Shown in pieces: positions 7,581-17,318 of a DNA stretch of 49,352 nucleotides. The stretch comes from Oscillospiraceae bacterium (GTDB taxonomy: Bacteria; Bacillota; Clostridia; Oscillospirales; Oscillospiraceae): assembly GCA_017403885.1 (NCBI GenBank), contig JAFRDM010000086.1, positions 1-49,352 of the forward strand, given 5' to 3'. Under the pieces are notes generated by a model that worked only from the letters and a program-made list of their open reading frames with translations, made no database searches and was not told the origin of the DNA. The translations under genes and the position numbers were made by a program. Within the stretch, counting starts at the first letter, position 1, and each line of letters begins with the position of its first letter.

Positions 7581-8051
7581 ATGGCGATGAAAATCATATG
7601 GGCAGCCGCGATCTTCTTCGGCGGCTGGCTTTTGTCCTATCTCTTCGGCAGACAGCTTGCCTTCAACTTCATGACCGCTTATCCGATGATCAAAAAGATG
7701 CGCGCGCAGGATCCCGACCTGATCGCGCCGGGAGCAGACAAATACACGAACATATCCGTCGTCGTCTGCGTGATCTCGCTCCTGATCGTCAGCTTTATCG
7801 TGGTCCGCTTCTGCAGGCTGTATCTCATCATCAGCTTCTTTATCGGCGTTGTCTCCGCGCTGGTGATGTATCTGCCGCATCTGAAGATCACCGAGCGCGG
7901 CACCTTCGATCTGTTCTGCTCCGCCTACTCTCGCTTTGTCCCGGACGACGAGCTGCGAACGGCCATGTACGAGCGCGAGCCCAAAAAGATCCGCAGCCGC
8001 CTCCGCGACATGGGGCTCGACACTTCCATCATCCCGACGTTTCCGGGCTGA
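7581..8051 (+). CDS. Uncharacterised membrane protein
   Basis: A 156-residue protein that I do not assign to a family. It has a hydrophobic start (about residues 4-24), a central hydrophobic stretch long enough for two membrane helices (about 58-98, split by RFCRLYL), and a soluble charged C-terminal third with CSAYSRFVPDDEL and PKKIRSRLRDMG. The start follows CGGAGGG at an ideal distance and it has its own sigma-A-like promoter and a downstream hairpin, so it is a single-gene unit between spoIIIA and the YdcF-type gene. Only membrane location can be stated. Confidence 0.85.
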   Translation: MAMKIIWAAAIFFGGWLLSYLFGRQLAFNFMTAYPMIKKMRAQDPDLIAPGADKYTNISVVVCVISLLIVSFIVVRFCRLYLIISFFIGVVSALVMYLPHLKITERGTFDLFCSAYSRFVPDDELRTAMYEREPKKIRSRLRDMGLDTSIIPTFPG

Positions 8052-8070
8052 AAGCTTCCAAAAAAAACAA

Positions 8071-8104
8071 AGGCTCACGGTTCAACAGAACCGTGAGCCT
8101 TTTT
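8071..8104. terminator. Bidirectional terminator
   Basis: A 13-bp perfect stem (8071-8083 with 8088-8100) and 4-nt loop, T-run at 8101-8104 on the plus strand and A-run at 8060-8067 serving the minus strand. It separates the convergent 7581 and 8119 genes. Confidence 0.92.
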
Positions 8105-8118
8105 CTGCCGTCATGGGA

Positions 8119-9138
8119 TCAATTCAGGATCGGGAGCAGATGAAGGAAGATCGGAAGCAAAACCAGCAGGACATAGACGGCCGCGGCGCGGACGAGGTAA
8201 GGCCTTTGGGTATAAACGGCGGCAAATTCGCGGATGACGGCGCTGGGCCAGTAATAGGCCGCGACCTTCGCGCCGAAGCCCCTGCAAGGGATGTGAAGCC
8301 TGCGCGCGGTCATCAGGCAGCGGTACATGTGATAGCCGCTCGTGACAAGCGCCAGCTTTCCCGCCCCGCCGCGGAGAGCGAGAAGCTCCGTCGCCCTGAG
8401 AAGGTTTTCCTCGGTCGAGCGGCTTTGATCCTCTTTGAGGATATTCTCCTCCGGAACTCCCCTTTCGCGCAGATAGCGCGCCATCGCCTCCGCCTCCGGG
8501 ACGCTCTCGTCGTCGCCCTGTCCTCCGCTGACGACCAGCAGGGCTTTCCCGCCGCTTTCGCGGTAGAGCTCAAGCGCCAGATCCAGGCGGTTTGACAGGA
8601 TGCGCGACACAACGTCGCCGCAGATCAGCGCACAGCCGTGGACGAGGATCGTATCAAAGGCCTGCTTGCGCGACAGCAGCGGGAGAACGAGGCTGTACAG
8701 CACAAAGGCCAGCAGGAGCATGGAGAAATAAAAGACGGAGAGGCCAAGAAGATACAGCCACGGGCTTCGAAACGAGAGCGAAAAGCCTCGGAGCGCCGAG
8801 ACGGTCAGCGCGATCTCCCCCGCAGCGATCACAAGCCCCAGCAGCAGGGAGAGCAGGTTGGCAAGCCGGCTCGATTCGCGCCGCAGCATCACCGCGCCGT
8901 TCCAGACGAGCAGGAGCGGGACGAGGAGCGTCGCGCCGATCATCGCAAAAGCGAGGAAGACCGCGATCCGCGCTCCCCCGCCGTCAAAAAGCGAGGAGAC
9001 GGCGGGAACGGCAAAAAGCAGCGAGAACAGCAGCAGAAAGCTGTTGAACAGACGCTCGGGCCGGTAGATGCTGAAAACAAAAAAGGCAAGAAGGCTGAGC
9101 GCAAAGATCAGGATCAGAGGATTGATTCCGTTCCGCAT
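8119..9138 (-). CDS. YdcF/SanA-like DUF218 membrane protein
   Basis: A 339-residue protein with an N-terminal block of about six membrane helices (residues 5-180) and a C-terminal DUF218 domain (about 185-320). The domain shows ILVHGCALI, a VSGGQGDDE turn, EAEAMARYLRERGVPEENIL, EDQSRSTEEN and VTSGYHMYRC, the usual order of conserved blocks. DUF218 proteins such as ElyC and SanA are linked to envelope carbon-lipid and peptidoglycan homeostasis; the substrate is unknown. I chose the ATG at 9138 because AAGAAG precedes it; a longer frame upstream would run into the tRNA terminator. A last membrane helix closes the C terminus. Confidence 0.87.
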   Translation of the reverse strand: MRNGINPLILIFALSLLAFFVFSIYRPERLFNSFLLLFSLLFAVPAVSSLFDGGGARIAVFLAFAMIGATLLVPLLLVWNGAVMLRRESSRLANLLSLLLGLVIAAGEIALTVSALRGFSLSFRSPWLYLLGLSVFYFSMLLLAFVLYSLVLPLLSRKQAFDTILVHGCALICGDVVSRILSNRLDLALELYRESGGKALLVVSGGQGDDESVPEAEAMARYLRERGVPEENILKEDQSRSTEENLLRATELLALRGGAGKLALVTSGYHMYRCLMTARRLHIPCRGFGAKVAAYYWPSAVIREFAAVYTQRPYLVRAAAVYVLLVLLPIFLHLLPILN

Positions 9139-9221
9139 TTTTCTTCTTGACGCCTCGCTTTCCTTGCCGATAAGTCCGGCAGATCCCCGGTATCGTTTCG
9201 GGATAAAAAAATAAGCGGGAA

Positions 9222-9253
9222 AAAAGCCCCGTGTCAAAAAACACGGGGCTTTT
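9222..9253 (-). terminator. Terminator of the tRNA-Thr gene
   Basis: A perfect 13-bp stem (9222-9234 with 9241-9253) with AAAA/TTTT ends, immediately 3' of the tRNA on the minus strand. Confidence 0.9.
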
Positions 9254-9255
9254 CA

Positions 9256-9331
9256 TGGAGCTGGCAATGTGACTCGAACACACGACCTGCTGATTACGAA
9301 TCAGCTGCTCTACCGACTGAGCTATGCCAGC
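9256..9331 (-). tRNA. tRNA-Thr (anticodon CGU)
   Basis: A 76-nt cloverleaf with encoded CCA. The acceptor stem is GCTGGCA/TGCCAGC, the D arm GCTC/GAGC, the anticodon stem GCTGA/TCAGC with loop TTCGTAA (anticodon CGT in DNA), and the T arm GTGTG/CACAT with loop TTCGAGT. The anticodon reads ACG threonine codons. Confidence 0.96.
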
Positions 9332-9362
9332 GCAGCATCGGTCAATCCCGACCGCAAGCGGT

Positions 9363-9391
9363 ATTGTAGCATAAAAGGAAACGCAAGTCAA
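9363..9391 (-). promoter_or_regulatory. Promoter of tRNA-Thr
   Basis: Minus strand TTGACT (9386-9391), 17 bp, TACAAT (9363-9368), about 32 bp before the tRNA 5' end. Confidence 0.85.
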
Positions 9392-9778
9392 CAGATAATA
9401 TTTCGAGAAAAACTGGCGGAAAAACAATGTCCCGCTCGAAAAATTACGGGTTGTATAAGGGTGTTACAAATCTGATCGCATCAGATCGGACGGGGTCGGG
9501 ATTGGTCGTTTTTCAACTCGGAAACGCGCCGTAAGGCGAAACTTTTTGCACGAAAAAACAGCGTGATTAACCGTAAAAGGCGTTACATAATCGAAAGCGG
9601 TAAATAGTTTTCAAATAGTTATCAACATTTTCAACAGCCTTTTCAACATCGGAAAAGTGTTGAAGCAGAAACAATCGCGGCGAAGAACGTCGTTTTTTGC
9701 CGAAGCCGCAAACCGTTGACGGTTACAAAAAAGAAACAGTTGCTAGTTTACATAATGCTTTTCTTTTGCCTTTTCTCA
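9392..9778. other. Gene-free 387-bp interval with iterated 9-mers
   Basis: No convincing gene. It holds an inverted repeat ATCTGAT-CGC-ATCAGAT (9470-9486) and a cluster at 9619-9665: TTATCAACA (9619-9627, one mismatch from a DnaA box), TTTTCAACA at 9628-9636 and 9640-9648, and the same core inverted at about 9658-9664. A further TTTTTCAAC lies near 9509. Confidence 0.55.
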
Positions 9779-10453
9779 TCAAAGGTATCCGGATTGGGCA
9801 AAAGACACATAATCGCCGTCCGCAACGATGATATGGTCCATCAGCCGGATATCCATCAGACGAAGCGCCTGCTTCAGTTCCTGCGTGAAGGCCCGGTCCT
9901 CGGCGGAGGGGATGGCAAAGCCCGCCGGGTGGTTGTGCGCCAGCACTGCGCTGACGCAGCGGCGGCGCACGGCCTCGTCGACGACCCTGCGGATGCTGAC
10001 ATTGACGACGCACAGCGTCCCGGCGGCGATCTGCGTACAGCTGATCACGCCGCCGCGCCCATTGAGGCACAGCAGATAAGCTTTTTCCTCCGTTTCATAG
10101 CGGAGGATCGGCAGAAAGTACCGCCCCGCGTCGACTGGAGAGCAGACAAAGGCCGTCTCCCGCAGCGGGGAGATCATATAGCGCCGCAGCGCCTCGCGCA
10201 GCGTTTTGAGAAAGAGCGCGGCATTTTCCCCGATTCCTTCGATCCGGCGCAGATCGGCGCTGTCGGCATCCAGCACGCCGCGGATCGAACCGTAGCGCTC
10301 CAGAAGCGCGTGGGCCAGAACATTGGTATCGCTGCGCGGGATCGCATAGTACAGCAGCATCTCAAGGAACTGGATGTCGTTCATCCCCTCGCCGCCGTGC
10401 TCGGCAAACTGCTGTTTCATTCTTTTGCGGTGGCCGTCGTGGACAGAACTCAT
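9779..10453 (-). CDS. radC: RadC family JAB/MPN-domain protein
   Basis: RadC (DUF2466) family protein, 224 residues. An N-terminal helix-hairpin-helix-like region (about residues 60-90, IEGIGENAALFLK) precedes the JAB1/MPN domain. The domain carries a complete metal site: H173 and H175 (AHNHPAG), S183 and D186. The family was named for DNA repair but its activity is unsettled. It lies 24 bp downstream of tsaD behind a G-rich ribosome site and ends the uvrB-polA-rimI-tsaD-radC block. Confidence 0.94.
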   Translation of the reverse strand: MSSVHDGHRKRMKQQFAEHGGEGMNDIQFLEMLLYYAIPRSDTNVLAHALLERYGSIRGVLDADSADLRRIEGIGENAALFLKTLREALRRYMISPLRETAFVCSPVDAGRYFLPILRYETEEKAYLLCLNGRGGVISCTQIAAGTLCVVNVSIRRVVDEAVRRRCVSAVLAHNHPAGFAIPSAEDRAFTQELKQALRLMDIRLMDHIIVADGDYVSFAQSGYL

Positions 10454-10477
10454 GCACCCACCCCCCTGCTCTCTTTT

Positions 10478-11497
10478 TCAACCCTTGTACGGAGCGTTCA
10501 GATCCATCGTGGCGAAAGCGTTGAGATCGCTTTCCGCCCGCGTCCCGGCAAGATACTCATAATAGCCCTGCGCGCCGATCATCGCCCCGTTGTCGCCGCA
10601 CAGACGCAGCGGCGGAATAAACAGCCGCAGGCCTTCACGCTCCGCCGCGGCCTTGAAGTCGGCGCGGATGCGTGAATTGGCCGCAACGCCTCCGGCGACG
10701 ACGAGCTTATCGCGTCCTTTTTCCTTTGCCGCGGCGATCGTACGCGGCACGAGGCTGTCGCTCACGGCACGGGTAAAGGACGCGGCGAGCGATGAGCGGT
10801 CAAGCTCTTCGCCCTTCTGCTCGGCGTTGTGCACCAGATTGATGACCGCTGTCTTTAACCCGGAAAAACTCATGTCGTATGGATGGTCGGCCACATGTCC
10901 GATCGGAAAGACATATTTCGTATCGTCTCCGCCGCGGGAGAGCTCGTCGATGGGTCTTCCGCCCGGATACGGGAGACCGAGAACGCGCGCCGTCTTGTCG
11001 AAGCACTCGCCCGCCGCGTCGTCGCGCGTCTGCCCGAGGATCTCCATGTCCGTGTAATCGCGGACATCCACGAGCAGCGTGTTTCCGCCCGAGATCGCAA
11101 GGCACATGAAAGGCGGCTCAAGCTCTGGATAGGCGAGATAATTCGCCGCGATATGCCCACGGATATGATGCACGGGGATCAGCGGCACGCCGAGCGCGAG
11201 AGCGGCCGATTTGGCGAAATTCACGCCGACAAGAACAGCGCCGATCAGCCCCGGCGCATAGCTCACCGCGACGGCGTCGATCTCTTTTCTCGTGATCCCG
11301 GCCGTCTCGAGCGCACGCTCGGTCAGCAGCGATATCGACTCGACGTGGCAGCGCGAGGCGATTTCCGGCACGACGCCGCCGTACACGGCGTGCAGATCGG
11401 CCTGGGAAAAGATCTGATCGCTCAGGATCCTTCTGCCGTCTTCGACGACGGCCGCGGCGGTCTCGTCGCAGGTAGATTCAAAGGCAAGTATTTTCAT
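10478..11497 (-). CDS. tsaD: tRNA N6-threonylcarbamoyladenosine transferase TsaD
   Basis: Catalytic ASKHA-fold subunit that transfers the threonylcarbamoyl group to A37 of ANN-decoding tRNAs, working with TsaB and TsaE. The 339 residues show ILAFESTCDETAAAVV at the start, the metal-binding HHIRGHI motif, the SGGNTLL phosphate loop and the ...VAGGVAANSRIR segment. It follows rimI by 15 bp, a common pairing. tsaB and tsaE are not in the window. Confidence 0.97.
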   Translation of the reverse strand: MKILAFESTCDETAAAVVEDGRRILSDQIFSQADLHAVYGGVVPEIASRCHVESISLLTERALETAGITRKEIDAVAVSYAPGLIGAVLVGVNFAKSAALALGVPLIPVHHIRGHIAANYLAYPELEPPFMCLAISGGNTLLVDVRDYTDMEILGQTRDDAAGECFDKTARVLGLPYPGGRPIDELSRGGDDTKYVFPIGHVADHPYDMSFSGLKTAVINLVHNAEQKGEELDRSSLAASFTRAVSDSLVPRTIAAAKEKGRDKLVVAGGVAANSRIRADFKAAAEREGLRLFIPPLRLCGDNGAMIGAQGYYEYLAGTRAESDLNAFATMDLNAPYKG

Positions 11498-11512
11498 GGC
11501 TTCCGTGTCCTT

Positions 11513-11959
11513 TTAGCTGAAAAACTTTGTCATGAGGAGGGCATCCTCCCGAGGGTGCTCGTAATAATTCCTGCGCCTGCCGACGACGGAAAAGCCCTCG
11601 CCGGCGTAGAGCGCGATCGCGCCCTCGTTGCTCTCGCGCACCTCCAGGGTAACGAAAGCCAGCCGACGGGTCTCGGCGCGGCGGAGCATTTCCTTCAGCA
11701 GTGCCCGGCCGATCCCGCGGCGGCGCGCGGACGGGGCGGCGGCAACGTTGGAGATATAGCCCTCGTCGAGGACAGCCATCATCCCGATATAGCCCAGCAT
11801 GTCCCCGTTCTCGGCTTCGGCGACGAGAAATTCATGCTGCTCGTCGGGCAGTTGTCCGCAGAGCTGTTCGCGCGTCCAAGGCAGGGAAAAACAGGCCTCT
11901 TCCATTTCCTGCAGCGCGTCGAGATCTTCGGCGCCGGCGTCTCTGATCCGATATTCCAT
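11513..11959 (-). CDS. rimI: GNAT acetyltransferase RimI
   Basis: Protein N-alpha-acetyltransferase of the GNAT fold, acting on ribosomal protein S18 in E. coli. The 148 residues include the acetyl-CoA loop RRRGIGRALL (about residues 78-87), ISNVAAAPSARRRG before it, and LEVRESNEGAIALYAGEGF, the typical C-terminal signature. It sits 4 bp after polA and directly before tsaD. Confidence 0.93.
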   Translation of the reverse strand: MEYRIRDAGAEDLDALQEMEEACFSLPWTREQLCGQLPDEQHEFLVAEAENGDMLGYIGMMAVLDEGYISNVAAAPSARRRGIGRALLKEMLRRAETRRLAFVTLEVRESNEGAIALYAGEGFSVVGRRRNYYEHPREDALLMTKFFS

Positions 11960-11963
11960 CTCT

Positions 11964-14537
11964 TCAGTGCGCCTCCGCCCAGCTTCTGCCCGCCTTGGCC
12001 TCGCAGGTCAGCGGCACGGAGAAGTCCGCGGCGCCCTCCATTTCTTCGCGCAGAACGGTTTTAACGCGTTCGCACTCTGCCTCCGGGCACTCGACGATCA
12101 GCTCGTCGTGCACCTGCAGGATAAGAGCGGCTTTCAGGCCCTCCGCACGGAGCCGTGCGGCAACATGGACCATCGCCAGCTTGATGACGTCGGCCGCTGT
12201 GCCCTGGATCGGCATGTTCAGCGCCACGCGTTCTCCGAAAGCGCGGGTATTAAAGTTGCTGCTTTTCAGCTCCGGCAGCGCGCGGCGGCGGCCGTAAAGC
12301 GTGGCTACATAGCCGTCCGTCTTCGCCTGCTCGACGATGCGCTTCATGTAATCGCGCACGCCGTGGTATTTTTCAAGATAGGCCTCCATGTATTCCTTGG
12401 CCTCAAACGGCCGCACATGGATATCCTGCGCCAGCGAAAAGGCGGAGATCCCGTAGACGATACCGAAGTTGACAGCCTTGGCGCGGCTGCGCAGCGTGGG
12501 CGTGACCTCGTCAAGCGGCAGATTGAAGACCTTCGAGGCCGTGACGGCGTGGAAATCCTCTCCGCTCAAGAAAGCCTCCCGCATCGCCTCGTCGCCGGAG
12601 ATATGCGCCAGCAGCCGCAGCTCGATCTGGCTGTAGTCCGCGTCGACGAGAACGTTCCCCGGCGCGGCGACAAACATCCGGCGGATCTGCGCGCCGAGCG
12701 ATTTTCTGATCGGGATATTCTGCAGATTCGGCTCGGTGGACGAGAGGCGGCCCGTCGCCGTGACGGTCATCTGAAAGCTGGTGTGGATCCTTCCGTCCGG
12801 CGCGATGACCTTCAGCAGGCCCTCGGCGTAGGTGGATTTCAGCTTGGTGAGCATGCGGTAATCCAGGATCTCGCCGACGATCTCATGCTTGCCGACAAGC
12901 TTCTCGAGTACATCCGCGTTCGTGCTCCAGCCGGTCTTGGTCTTTTTGCCGGAGGGCAGCATCAGCTCGTCGAAGAGCACCTCGCCGAGCTGCTTGGGCG
13001 AGTTAATGTTGAACTCGTGCCCGGCATGGCCCCAGATGCTCCGCTGCAGCGCGGCGATCTGCTCGTTCAGGCTCTCGCCGAACTCATAGAGCGCCCTGCG
13101 GTCTACAAGGAAGCCCTTGCGCTCCATTTCGGCGAGCACGCGGCAGAGCGGCAGCTCGGCCGTGTAATAGAGCCCGTCCATGCCGAACTCACGGAGTTTT
13201 TTCTCCATCGGCTCGTAAAGCAGCCAGATCGCCTCCGCGCCTGCGCATTCGAATCCGAGATAACGCGCGCTGAGCCGCGCAAGGGAATAGTCTCCGTCCG
13301 TTGCGTCGAGCAGATAACCGGCCAACGCCGTGTCAAAGACGAAGCTCTCGCCGTCCAGCCCTTCGTCGAGGAGCAGACGGGTCAGATCCTTGACCTGATG
13401 CGACAGCAGCTTTCTCCGCACGATCAGGCGCAGAAGCTCGTTATAGGCGTCGCCGCAGGAGAGGAAGGACGCTGCGTAGACCTTTTCTCCGTCGCAGATC
13501 TCAATACTCTCGAGAGCCTCGACGGGCCAGACGGAAAGGAGTTCCTTCCCCTCAAGCACCGCGCAAAGGGCGCGCGCCGCTTCCTCGCCGGAGAGCTCGA
13601 CGCGCTCCAAACGCCCGGGCGCATCGACCTCGTCCGCCGGAGCGGCGTTTGCGCCGGGGGCGATGTTCCACTTTTCGATGAATTTGTTGAAGCCCAGCCG
13701 CTTGAAAAGCGGATAAAGCGCGGCGGTATAGTCCTCGTGCCAGAGGTCGTCCTCCGGAGAGAAGTCCATCGGGACCTCGCGGAATATCGTGGCCAGCCAG
13801 TAGGAGAATCTGGCGCTCTCCTCCCCTTCGGCAAGCTTTCGGCGCACGCCCTCCCTGATTTCAAGCGCGGGAAGCTGCGCGTAGATCTGCTCGATCCCGC
13901 CGCAGCGCCGGACCAGATCCATGGCCGTCTTTTCGCCGATCCCGGGCACGCCGGGGATATTGTCCGAATGGTCGCCCATAAGGGCCTTGAGGTCGACCAT
14001 CTTCTCGCTTGCAAAGCCGTACTCCTCGGCAAAGCGCTGCGGCGTATAGAAGACTGTGTCCGTCTGCCCCTTCGCCGTGCGCACGCTGCACACCGTCGTC
14101 TGATCGGAGACGAGCTGCAGCGCGTCCTTGTCGCCGGTGACGACCGTGCAGCGCCAGCCCTGCTTTTCGCAGCGGGAGGCTACGGTTCCCAGAATGTCGT
14201 CCGCCTCGTATCCGGATATCTCGTAACGGCGGATCCCCATCGCGTCGAGCACTTCCTTCAGGATGGGCATCTGCGCGGCGAGCTCGTCGGGCATGGGCCC
14301 GCGCTGCGCCTTATAGCCCTCGTAGGCGCGGTGACGGAAGGTCGGATCCTTCAGGTCGAAAGCGACGCACAGTGCGTCCGGTCCTACCTCGTCGAGGAGG
14401 CGGCGCAGGATCGCGAGAAAACCGTAGACCGCGTTCGTCGGGGTCCCGTCTGGCGCGGTGAGCTGCCGCACGCCGTAAAAGGCGCGGTTGACGATGCTGT
14501 TGCCGTCTATAATCATCAGGTTCATGGGCGTCCTCAT
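11964..14537 (-). CDS. polA: DNA polymerase I
   Basis: Repair and Okazaki-fragment polymerase, 857 residues. The N-terminal 5' nuclease domain is intact ([46 protein letters not shown]). The middle 3'-5' exonuclease region lacks the DxE motif (the block around [11 protein letters not shown] has no catalytic acids), as in many Firmicutes, so proofreading is unlikely. The polymerase domain carries motif A ([10 protein letters not shown]), motif B ([12 protein letters not shown]) and motif C (QVHDEL). The first ATG (14537) overlaps the uvrB stop; an ATG at 14525 has a better-spaced GAGG and may be the real start (853 residues). Confidence 0.97.
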   Translation of the reverse strand: MRTPMNLMIIDGNSIVNRAFYGVRQLTAPDGTPTNAVYGFLAILRRLLDEVGPDALCVAFDLKDPTFRHRAYEGYKAQRGPMPDELAAQMPILKEVLDAMGIRRYEISGYEADDILGTVASRCEKQGWRCTVVTGDKDALQLVSDQTTVCSVRTAKGQTDTVFYTPQRFAEEYGFASEKMVDLKALMGDHSDNIPGVPGIGEKTAMDLVRRCGGIEQIYAQLPALEIREGVRRKLAEGEESARFSYWLATIFREVPMDFSPEDDLWHEDYTAALYPLFKRLGFNKFIEKWNIAPGANAAPADEVDAPGRLERVELSGEEAARALCAVLEGKELLSVWPVEALESIEICDGEKVYAASFLSCGDAYNELLRLIVRRKLLSHQVKDLTRLLLDEGLDGESFVFDTALAGYLLDATDGDYSLARLSARYLGFECAGAEAIWLLYEPMEKKLREFGMDGLYYTAELPLCRVLAEMERKGFLVDRRALYEFGESLNEQIAALQRSIWGHAGHEFNINSPKQLGEVLFDELMLPSGKKTKTGWSTNADVLEKLVGKHEIVGEILDYRMLTKLKSTYAEGLLKVIAPDGRIHTSFQMTVTATGRLSSTEPNLQNIPIRKSLGAQIRRMFVAAPGNVLVDADYSQIELRLLAHISGDEAMREAFLSGEDFHAVTASKVFNLPLDEVTPTLRSRAKAVNFGIVYGISAFSLAQDIHVRPFEAKEYMEAYLEKYHGVRDYMKRIVEQAKTDGYVATLYGRRRALPELKSSNFNTRAFGERVALNMPIQGTAADVIKLAMVHVAARLRAEGLKAALILQVHDELIVECPEAECERVKTVLREEMEGAADFSVPLTCEAKAGRSWAEAH

Positions 14538-16507
14538 TTCTCTCCGCGCAGGCGGATGATCTCGTCGCGCAGCTGCGCCGCGATCTCGTATTCGAGCATC
14601 TGCGCGGCCTTGCGCATCTTGTTTTCCAGATCCGCGATCAGCTCGCGGCGCTCGCGCTCGGTCATCTTCACAGCGCCGCGCTTCGCGCCGCCCTCGGCGG
14701 CCGCGGCGGAGGAGGAGATCTCCAGCAGCTCGCGCACGTCCTTGCTGATCGTCCTCGGGGTGATGCCGTGGGCCCTGTTATAGGCGATCTGCTTTTGTCT
14801 GCGGCGGTTCGTCTCGTCGATGCAGGCGCGCATCGAGGGAGTGATCGTGTCCGCATACATGATGACAAAGCTCTCCGCGTTGCGAGCCGCGCGGCCGACG
14901 GTCTGGATCAGGCTCGTTTCGCTGCGCAGAAAGCCCTCCTTGTCCGCGTCGAGGATCGCCACCAGGCCGACCTCCGGGATATCGAGCCCCTCGCGCAGCA
15001 GATTGATGCCGACGAGCACGTCGAACTCGCCCAGGCGCAGGTCGCGGATGATCTCCATGCGCTCGATCGTACCGACGTCGCTGTGCATATAGCGGCAGCG
15101 GACGCCCGAGCCGGTCAGGTATGAAGAAAGCTCCTCGGCCATCTTCTTGGTCAGCGTCGTGACAAGCACGCGCTGCTTTTTTTCGATCTTGGCGTTGATC
15201 TCCCCGATCAGATCGTCGATCTGTCCCTCGACGGGGCGGACGAAGATCTCCGGGTCCAGCAGGCCCGTCGGTCGGATGACCTGCTCGGCGATCTGACCGG
15301 CGCGTTCGCGCTCATATTCGCCGGGTGTGGCGGAGACATAGACGACTTGGTCGATCTTGTCATTGAATTCCGCAAACTTCAGCGGGCGGTTGTCAAAGGC
15401 CGAGGGCAGACGGAAGCCGTATTCGACAAGGCTCTCCTTTCGCGCTCTGTCGCCGTTGTACATCGCGCGCACCTGCGGCACGGTGACGTGGCTCTCGTCG
15501 ATGAAGAGAAGGAAATCCTTCGGGAAGTAATCCATCAGCGTCATCGGCGCGCTGCCCGGCGCGCGGTTTGAGATCACGCGCGAATAGTTTTCGATCCCGC
15601 TGCAGTAGCCCAGCTCCTGGATCATCTCGATGTCGTAATCCGTGCGCTGACGGATGCGCTGCGCCTCGAGAAGCTTATCGTGCGCCTTGAAATACGCCTC
15701 GCGCTCGTCGCACTCTTTGCGGATACGTTCGATCGCCGCGTCAAGCTTCTCGCGCGTCGTAACATAATGGCTCGCCGGATAGACCGCGGCGTGGCTGAGA
15801 TAGCGGATCGGCACGCCTGTGAGGACGTTGATCTCGCTGATGCGCTCGATCTCGTCGCCGAAGAATTCCACGCGGATCGCGCGGTCGTGCGCGTAAGCCG
15901 GGAAGATCTCCACCGTGTCGCCGCGCACGCGGAACATATTGCGCTCGAAAGCGACGTCGTTTCGCTCGTATCGGATATCGACAAGCCGGCGCAGCAGCTC
16001 GTCCATCGCCCAGGTCTGTCCCGGGCGGAGCGAGACCGTCATCGAGGCGAAATCGTCCGGCTCGCCGAGGCCGTAAATGCAGCTCACCGAGCTCACGACG
16101 ATCACATCCCGCCGTTCGAGCAGCGAGCAGGTCGCGCTGATGCGCAGACGGTCGATCTCGTCGTTCGTCGAGGCGTCCTTTTCGATATAGGTGTCGGTGT
16201 GCGGGATATAAGCCTCGGGCTGATAATAATCGTAATAGGAGACGAAGTACTCTACGGCGTTATCGGGAAAAAACTCCTTGAATTCGCTGCAGAGCTGGGC
16301 GGCCAGGGTTTTGTTGTGCGCAAGCACGAGCGTGGGGCGGTTGACGCGCGCGATGACGTTCGCCATCGTGAAGGTCTTGCCCGAGCCGGTCACTCCGAGC
16401 AGCACCTGCTCGTCGATACCGTTTTCCAGCCCCGCGACAAGCGCGTCGATCGCCTCCGGCTGGTCGCCGGTCGGCTGATATGGGGATACAAGTTTAAAGG
16501 CGTCCAT
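14534..16507 (-). CDS. uvrB: Excinuclease ABC subunit B
   Basis: DNA damage-verifying helicase subunit of nucleotide excision repair, 657 residues. It has the Walker [11 protein letters not shown], the beta-hairpin block [12 protein letters not shown], helicase motifs ([38 protein letters not shown]) and the C-terminal UVR motif that contacts UvrC ([19 protein letters not shown]). It begins a run with polA, rimI, tsaD and radC. A sigma-A promoter is present; I see no LexA-type operator. Confidence 0.97.
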   Translation of the reverse strand: MDAFKLVSPYQPTGDQPEAIDALVAGLENGIDEQVLLGVTGSGKTFTMANVIARVNRPTLVLAHNKTLAAQLCSEFKEFFPDNAVEYFVSYYDYYQPEAYIPHTDTYIEKDASTNDEIDRLRISATCSLLERRDVIVVSSVSCIYGLGEPDDFASMTVSLRPGQTWAMDELLRRLVDIRYERNDVAFERNMFRVRGDTVEIFPAYAHDRAIRVEFFGDEIERISEINVLTGVPIRYLSHAAVYPASHYVTTREKLDAAIERIRKECDEREAYFKAHDKLLEAQRIRQRTDYDIEMIQELGYCSGIENYSRVISNRAPGSAPMTLMDYFPKDFLLFIDESHVTVPQVRAMYNGDRARKESLVEYGFRLPSAFDNRPLKFAEFNDKIDQVVYVSATPGEYERERAGQIAEQVIRPTGLLDPEIFVRPVEGQIDDLIGEINAKIEKKQRVLVTTLTKKMAEELSSYLTGSGVRCRYMHSDVGTIERMEIIRDLRLGEFDVLVGINLLREGLDIPEVGLVAILDADKEGFLRSETSLIQTVGRAARNAESFVIMYADTITPSMRACIDETNRRRQKQIAYNRAHGITPRTISKDVRELLEISSSAAAAEGGAKRGAVKMTERERRELIADLENKMRKAAQMLEYEIAAQLRDEIIRLRGEK

Positions 16508-16538
16508 ACTCTCTCCGTGTTCACAGCTTTATTTTATC

Positions 16539-16567
16539 ATTATATCACCTGCCGCGATACTTCTCAA
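16539..16567 (-). promoter_or_regulatory. Promoter of uvrB
   Basis: Minus strand TTGAGA (16562-16567), 17 bp, TATAAT (16539-16544), about 32 bp before the uvrB start. Confidence 0.85.
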
Positions 16568-16618
16568 CTGCGGATAAACAAAGTTTTTGCTCTTTCAGGC
16601 GCTCCCTCACGGTTTTTG

Positions 16619-16648
16619 TGGACAGGAGCGCGCGCCATGTGGTAAGAT
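16619..16648 (+). promoter_or_regulatory. Promoter of the PAP2 gene
   Basis: TGGACA (16619-16624), 18 bp, TAAGAT (16643-16648) with a TGG extension. It is divergent from the uvrB promoter. Confidence 0.6.
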
Positions 16649-16676
16649 GAGAAAAAAGCGAAAGGAAAGCAATAGC

Positions 16677-17318
16677 ATGACGGAAACAGCCTCGGCGCTG
16701 TGGCTCAACAGCGTCTTTGCCGGCTTTGACAGCACTGTCACCATCGCCGTCCACCGCCTTTACGAGATCGGCGGCGGATTCTTCACGCCCTTTTTCGAGT
16801 TCATCTCCATCCTCGGCAAGGGCGGCGCGTTTCTGATCGTCCTGTCCCTGCTGCTGAGCTTCTATAAGCCCACGCGCCGCTTCGGCACGGCGATGTGCCT
16901 CGGGCTGCTGCTCGGCGCGCTTGTCACGAACTGCTGTCTCAAGGTGCTCATCGCGCGCGCAAGGCCGTACACGCATCAGGACAGCGTCTACTACCAGTTC
17001 TGGCAGCTCGTCGGCATGCACACCGAGAGCGACAAGAGCTTTCCCTCCGGCCACACGACGGCCGCCTTCGGCGCCTGTACGCCGGTGTTTCTCATCGGGA
17101 AAAAGCGCGTGAGCTGGACGGCGCTGCTCTTCGGCATCCTGATGGGGATCGCGCGCATCTATCTGTGCGTGCACTATCCCACCGACGTGCTGGCGGGCTT
17201 CCTTGTCGGATCGCTCGCGGGCTGCACGGCGGTGATCATTGCCGCAAAGCTGCCGGCCAGATGGTATGAGCTGAATTTCATCAAATGGAAAGTGGGAGCG
17301 CACGAATGTTCGGATTAG
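16677..17318 (+). CDS. PAP2 family membrane phosphatase
   Basis: PAP2-superfamily lipid phosphatase, 213 residues with about six membrane segments. The three catalytic blocks are complete: KVLIARARPY, PSGHTTAAF and ARIYLCVHYPTD. Such proteins dephosphorylate undecaprenyl-PP or phosphatidate-type lipids on the outer face of the membrane. A second, unrelated undecaprenyl-PP phosphatase (UppP) is encoded at 22644. The start follows AAAGGAAAG. It overlaps the next small gene by 13 bp. Confidence 0.92.
   Translation: MTETASALWLNSVFAGFDSTVTIAVHRLYEIGGGFFTPFFEFISILGKGGAFLIVLSLLLSFYKPTRRFGTAMCLGLLLGALVTNCCLKVLIARARPYTHQDSVYYQFWQLVGMHTESDKSFPSGHTTAAFGACTPVFLIGKKRVSWTALLFGILMGIARIYLCVHYPTDVLAGFLVGSLAGCTAVIIAAKLPARWYELNFIKWKVGAHECSD

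Noticed and set aside
9392..9778. Chromosomal origin of replication
   Set aside because: One DnaA-box-like site and repeats are present, but dnaA, dnaN and other origin neighbours are absent.
16508..16676. LexA operator between uvrB and the PAP2 gene
   Set aside because: I looked for GAAC-N-GTTC type motifs and found none.
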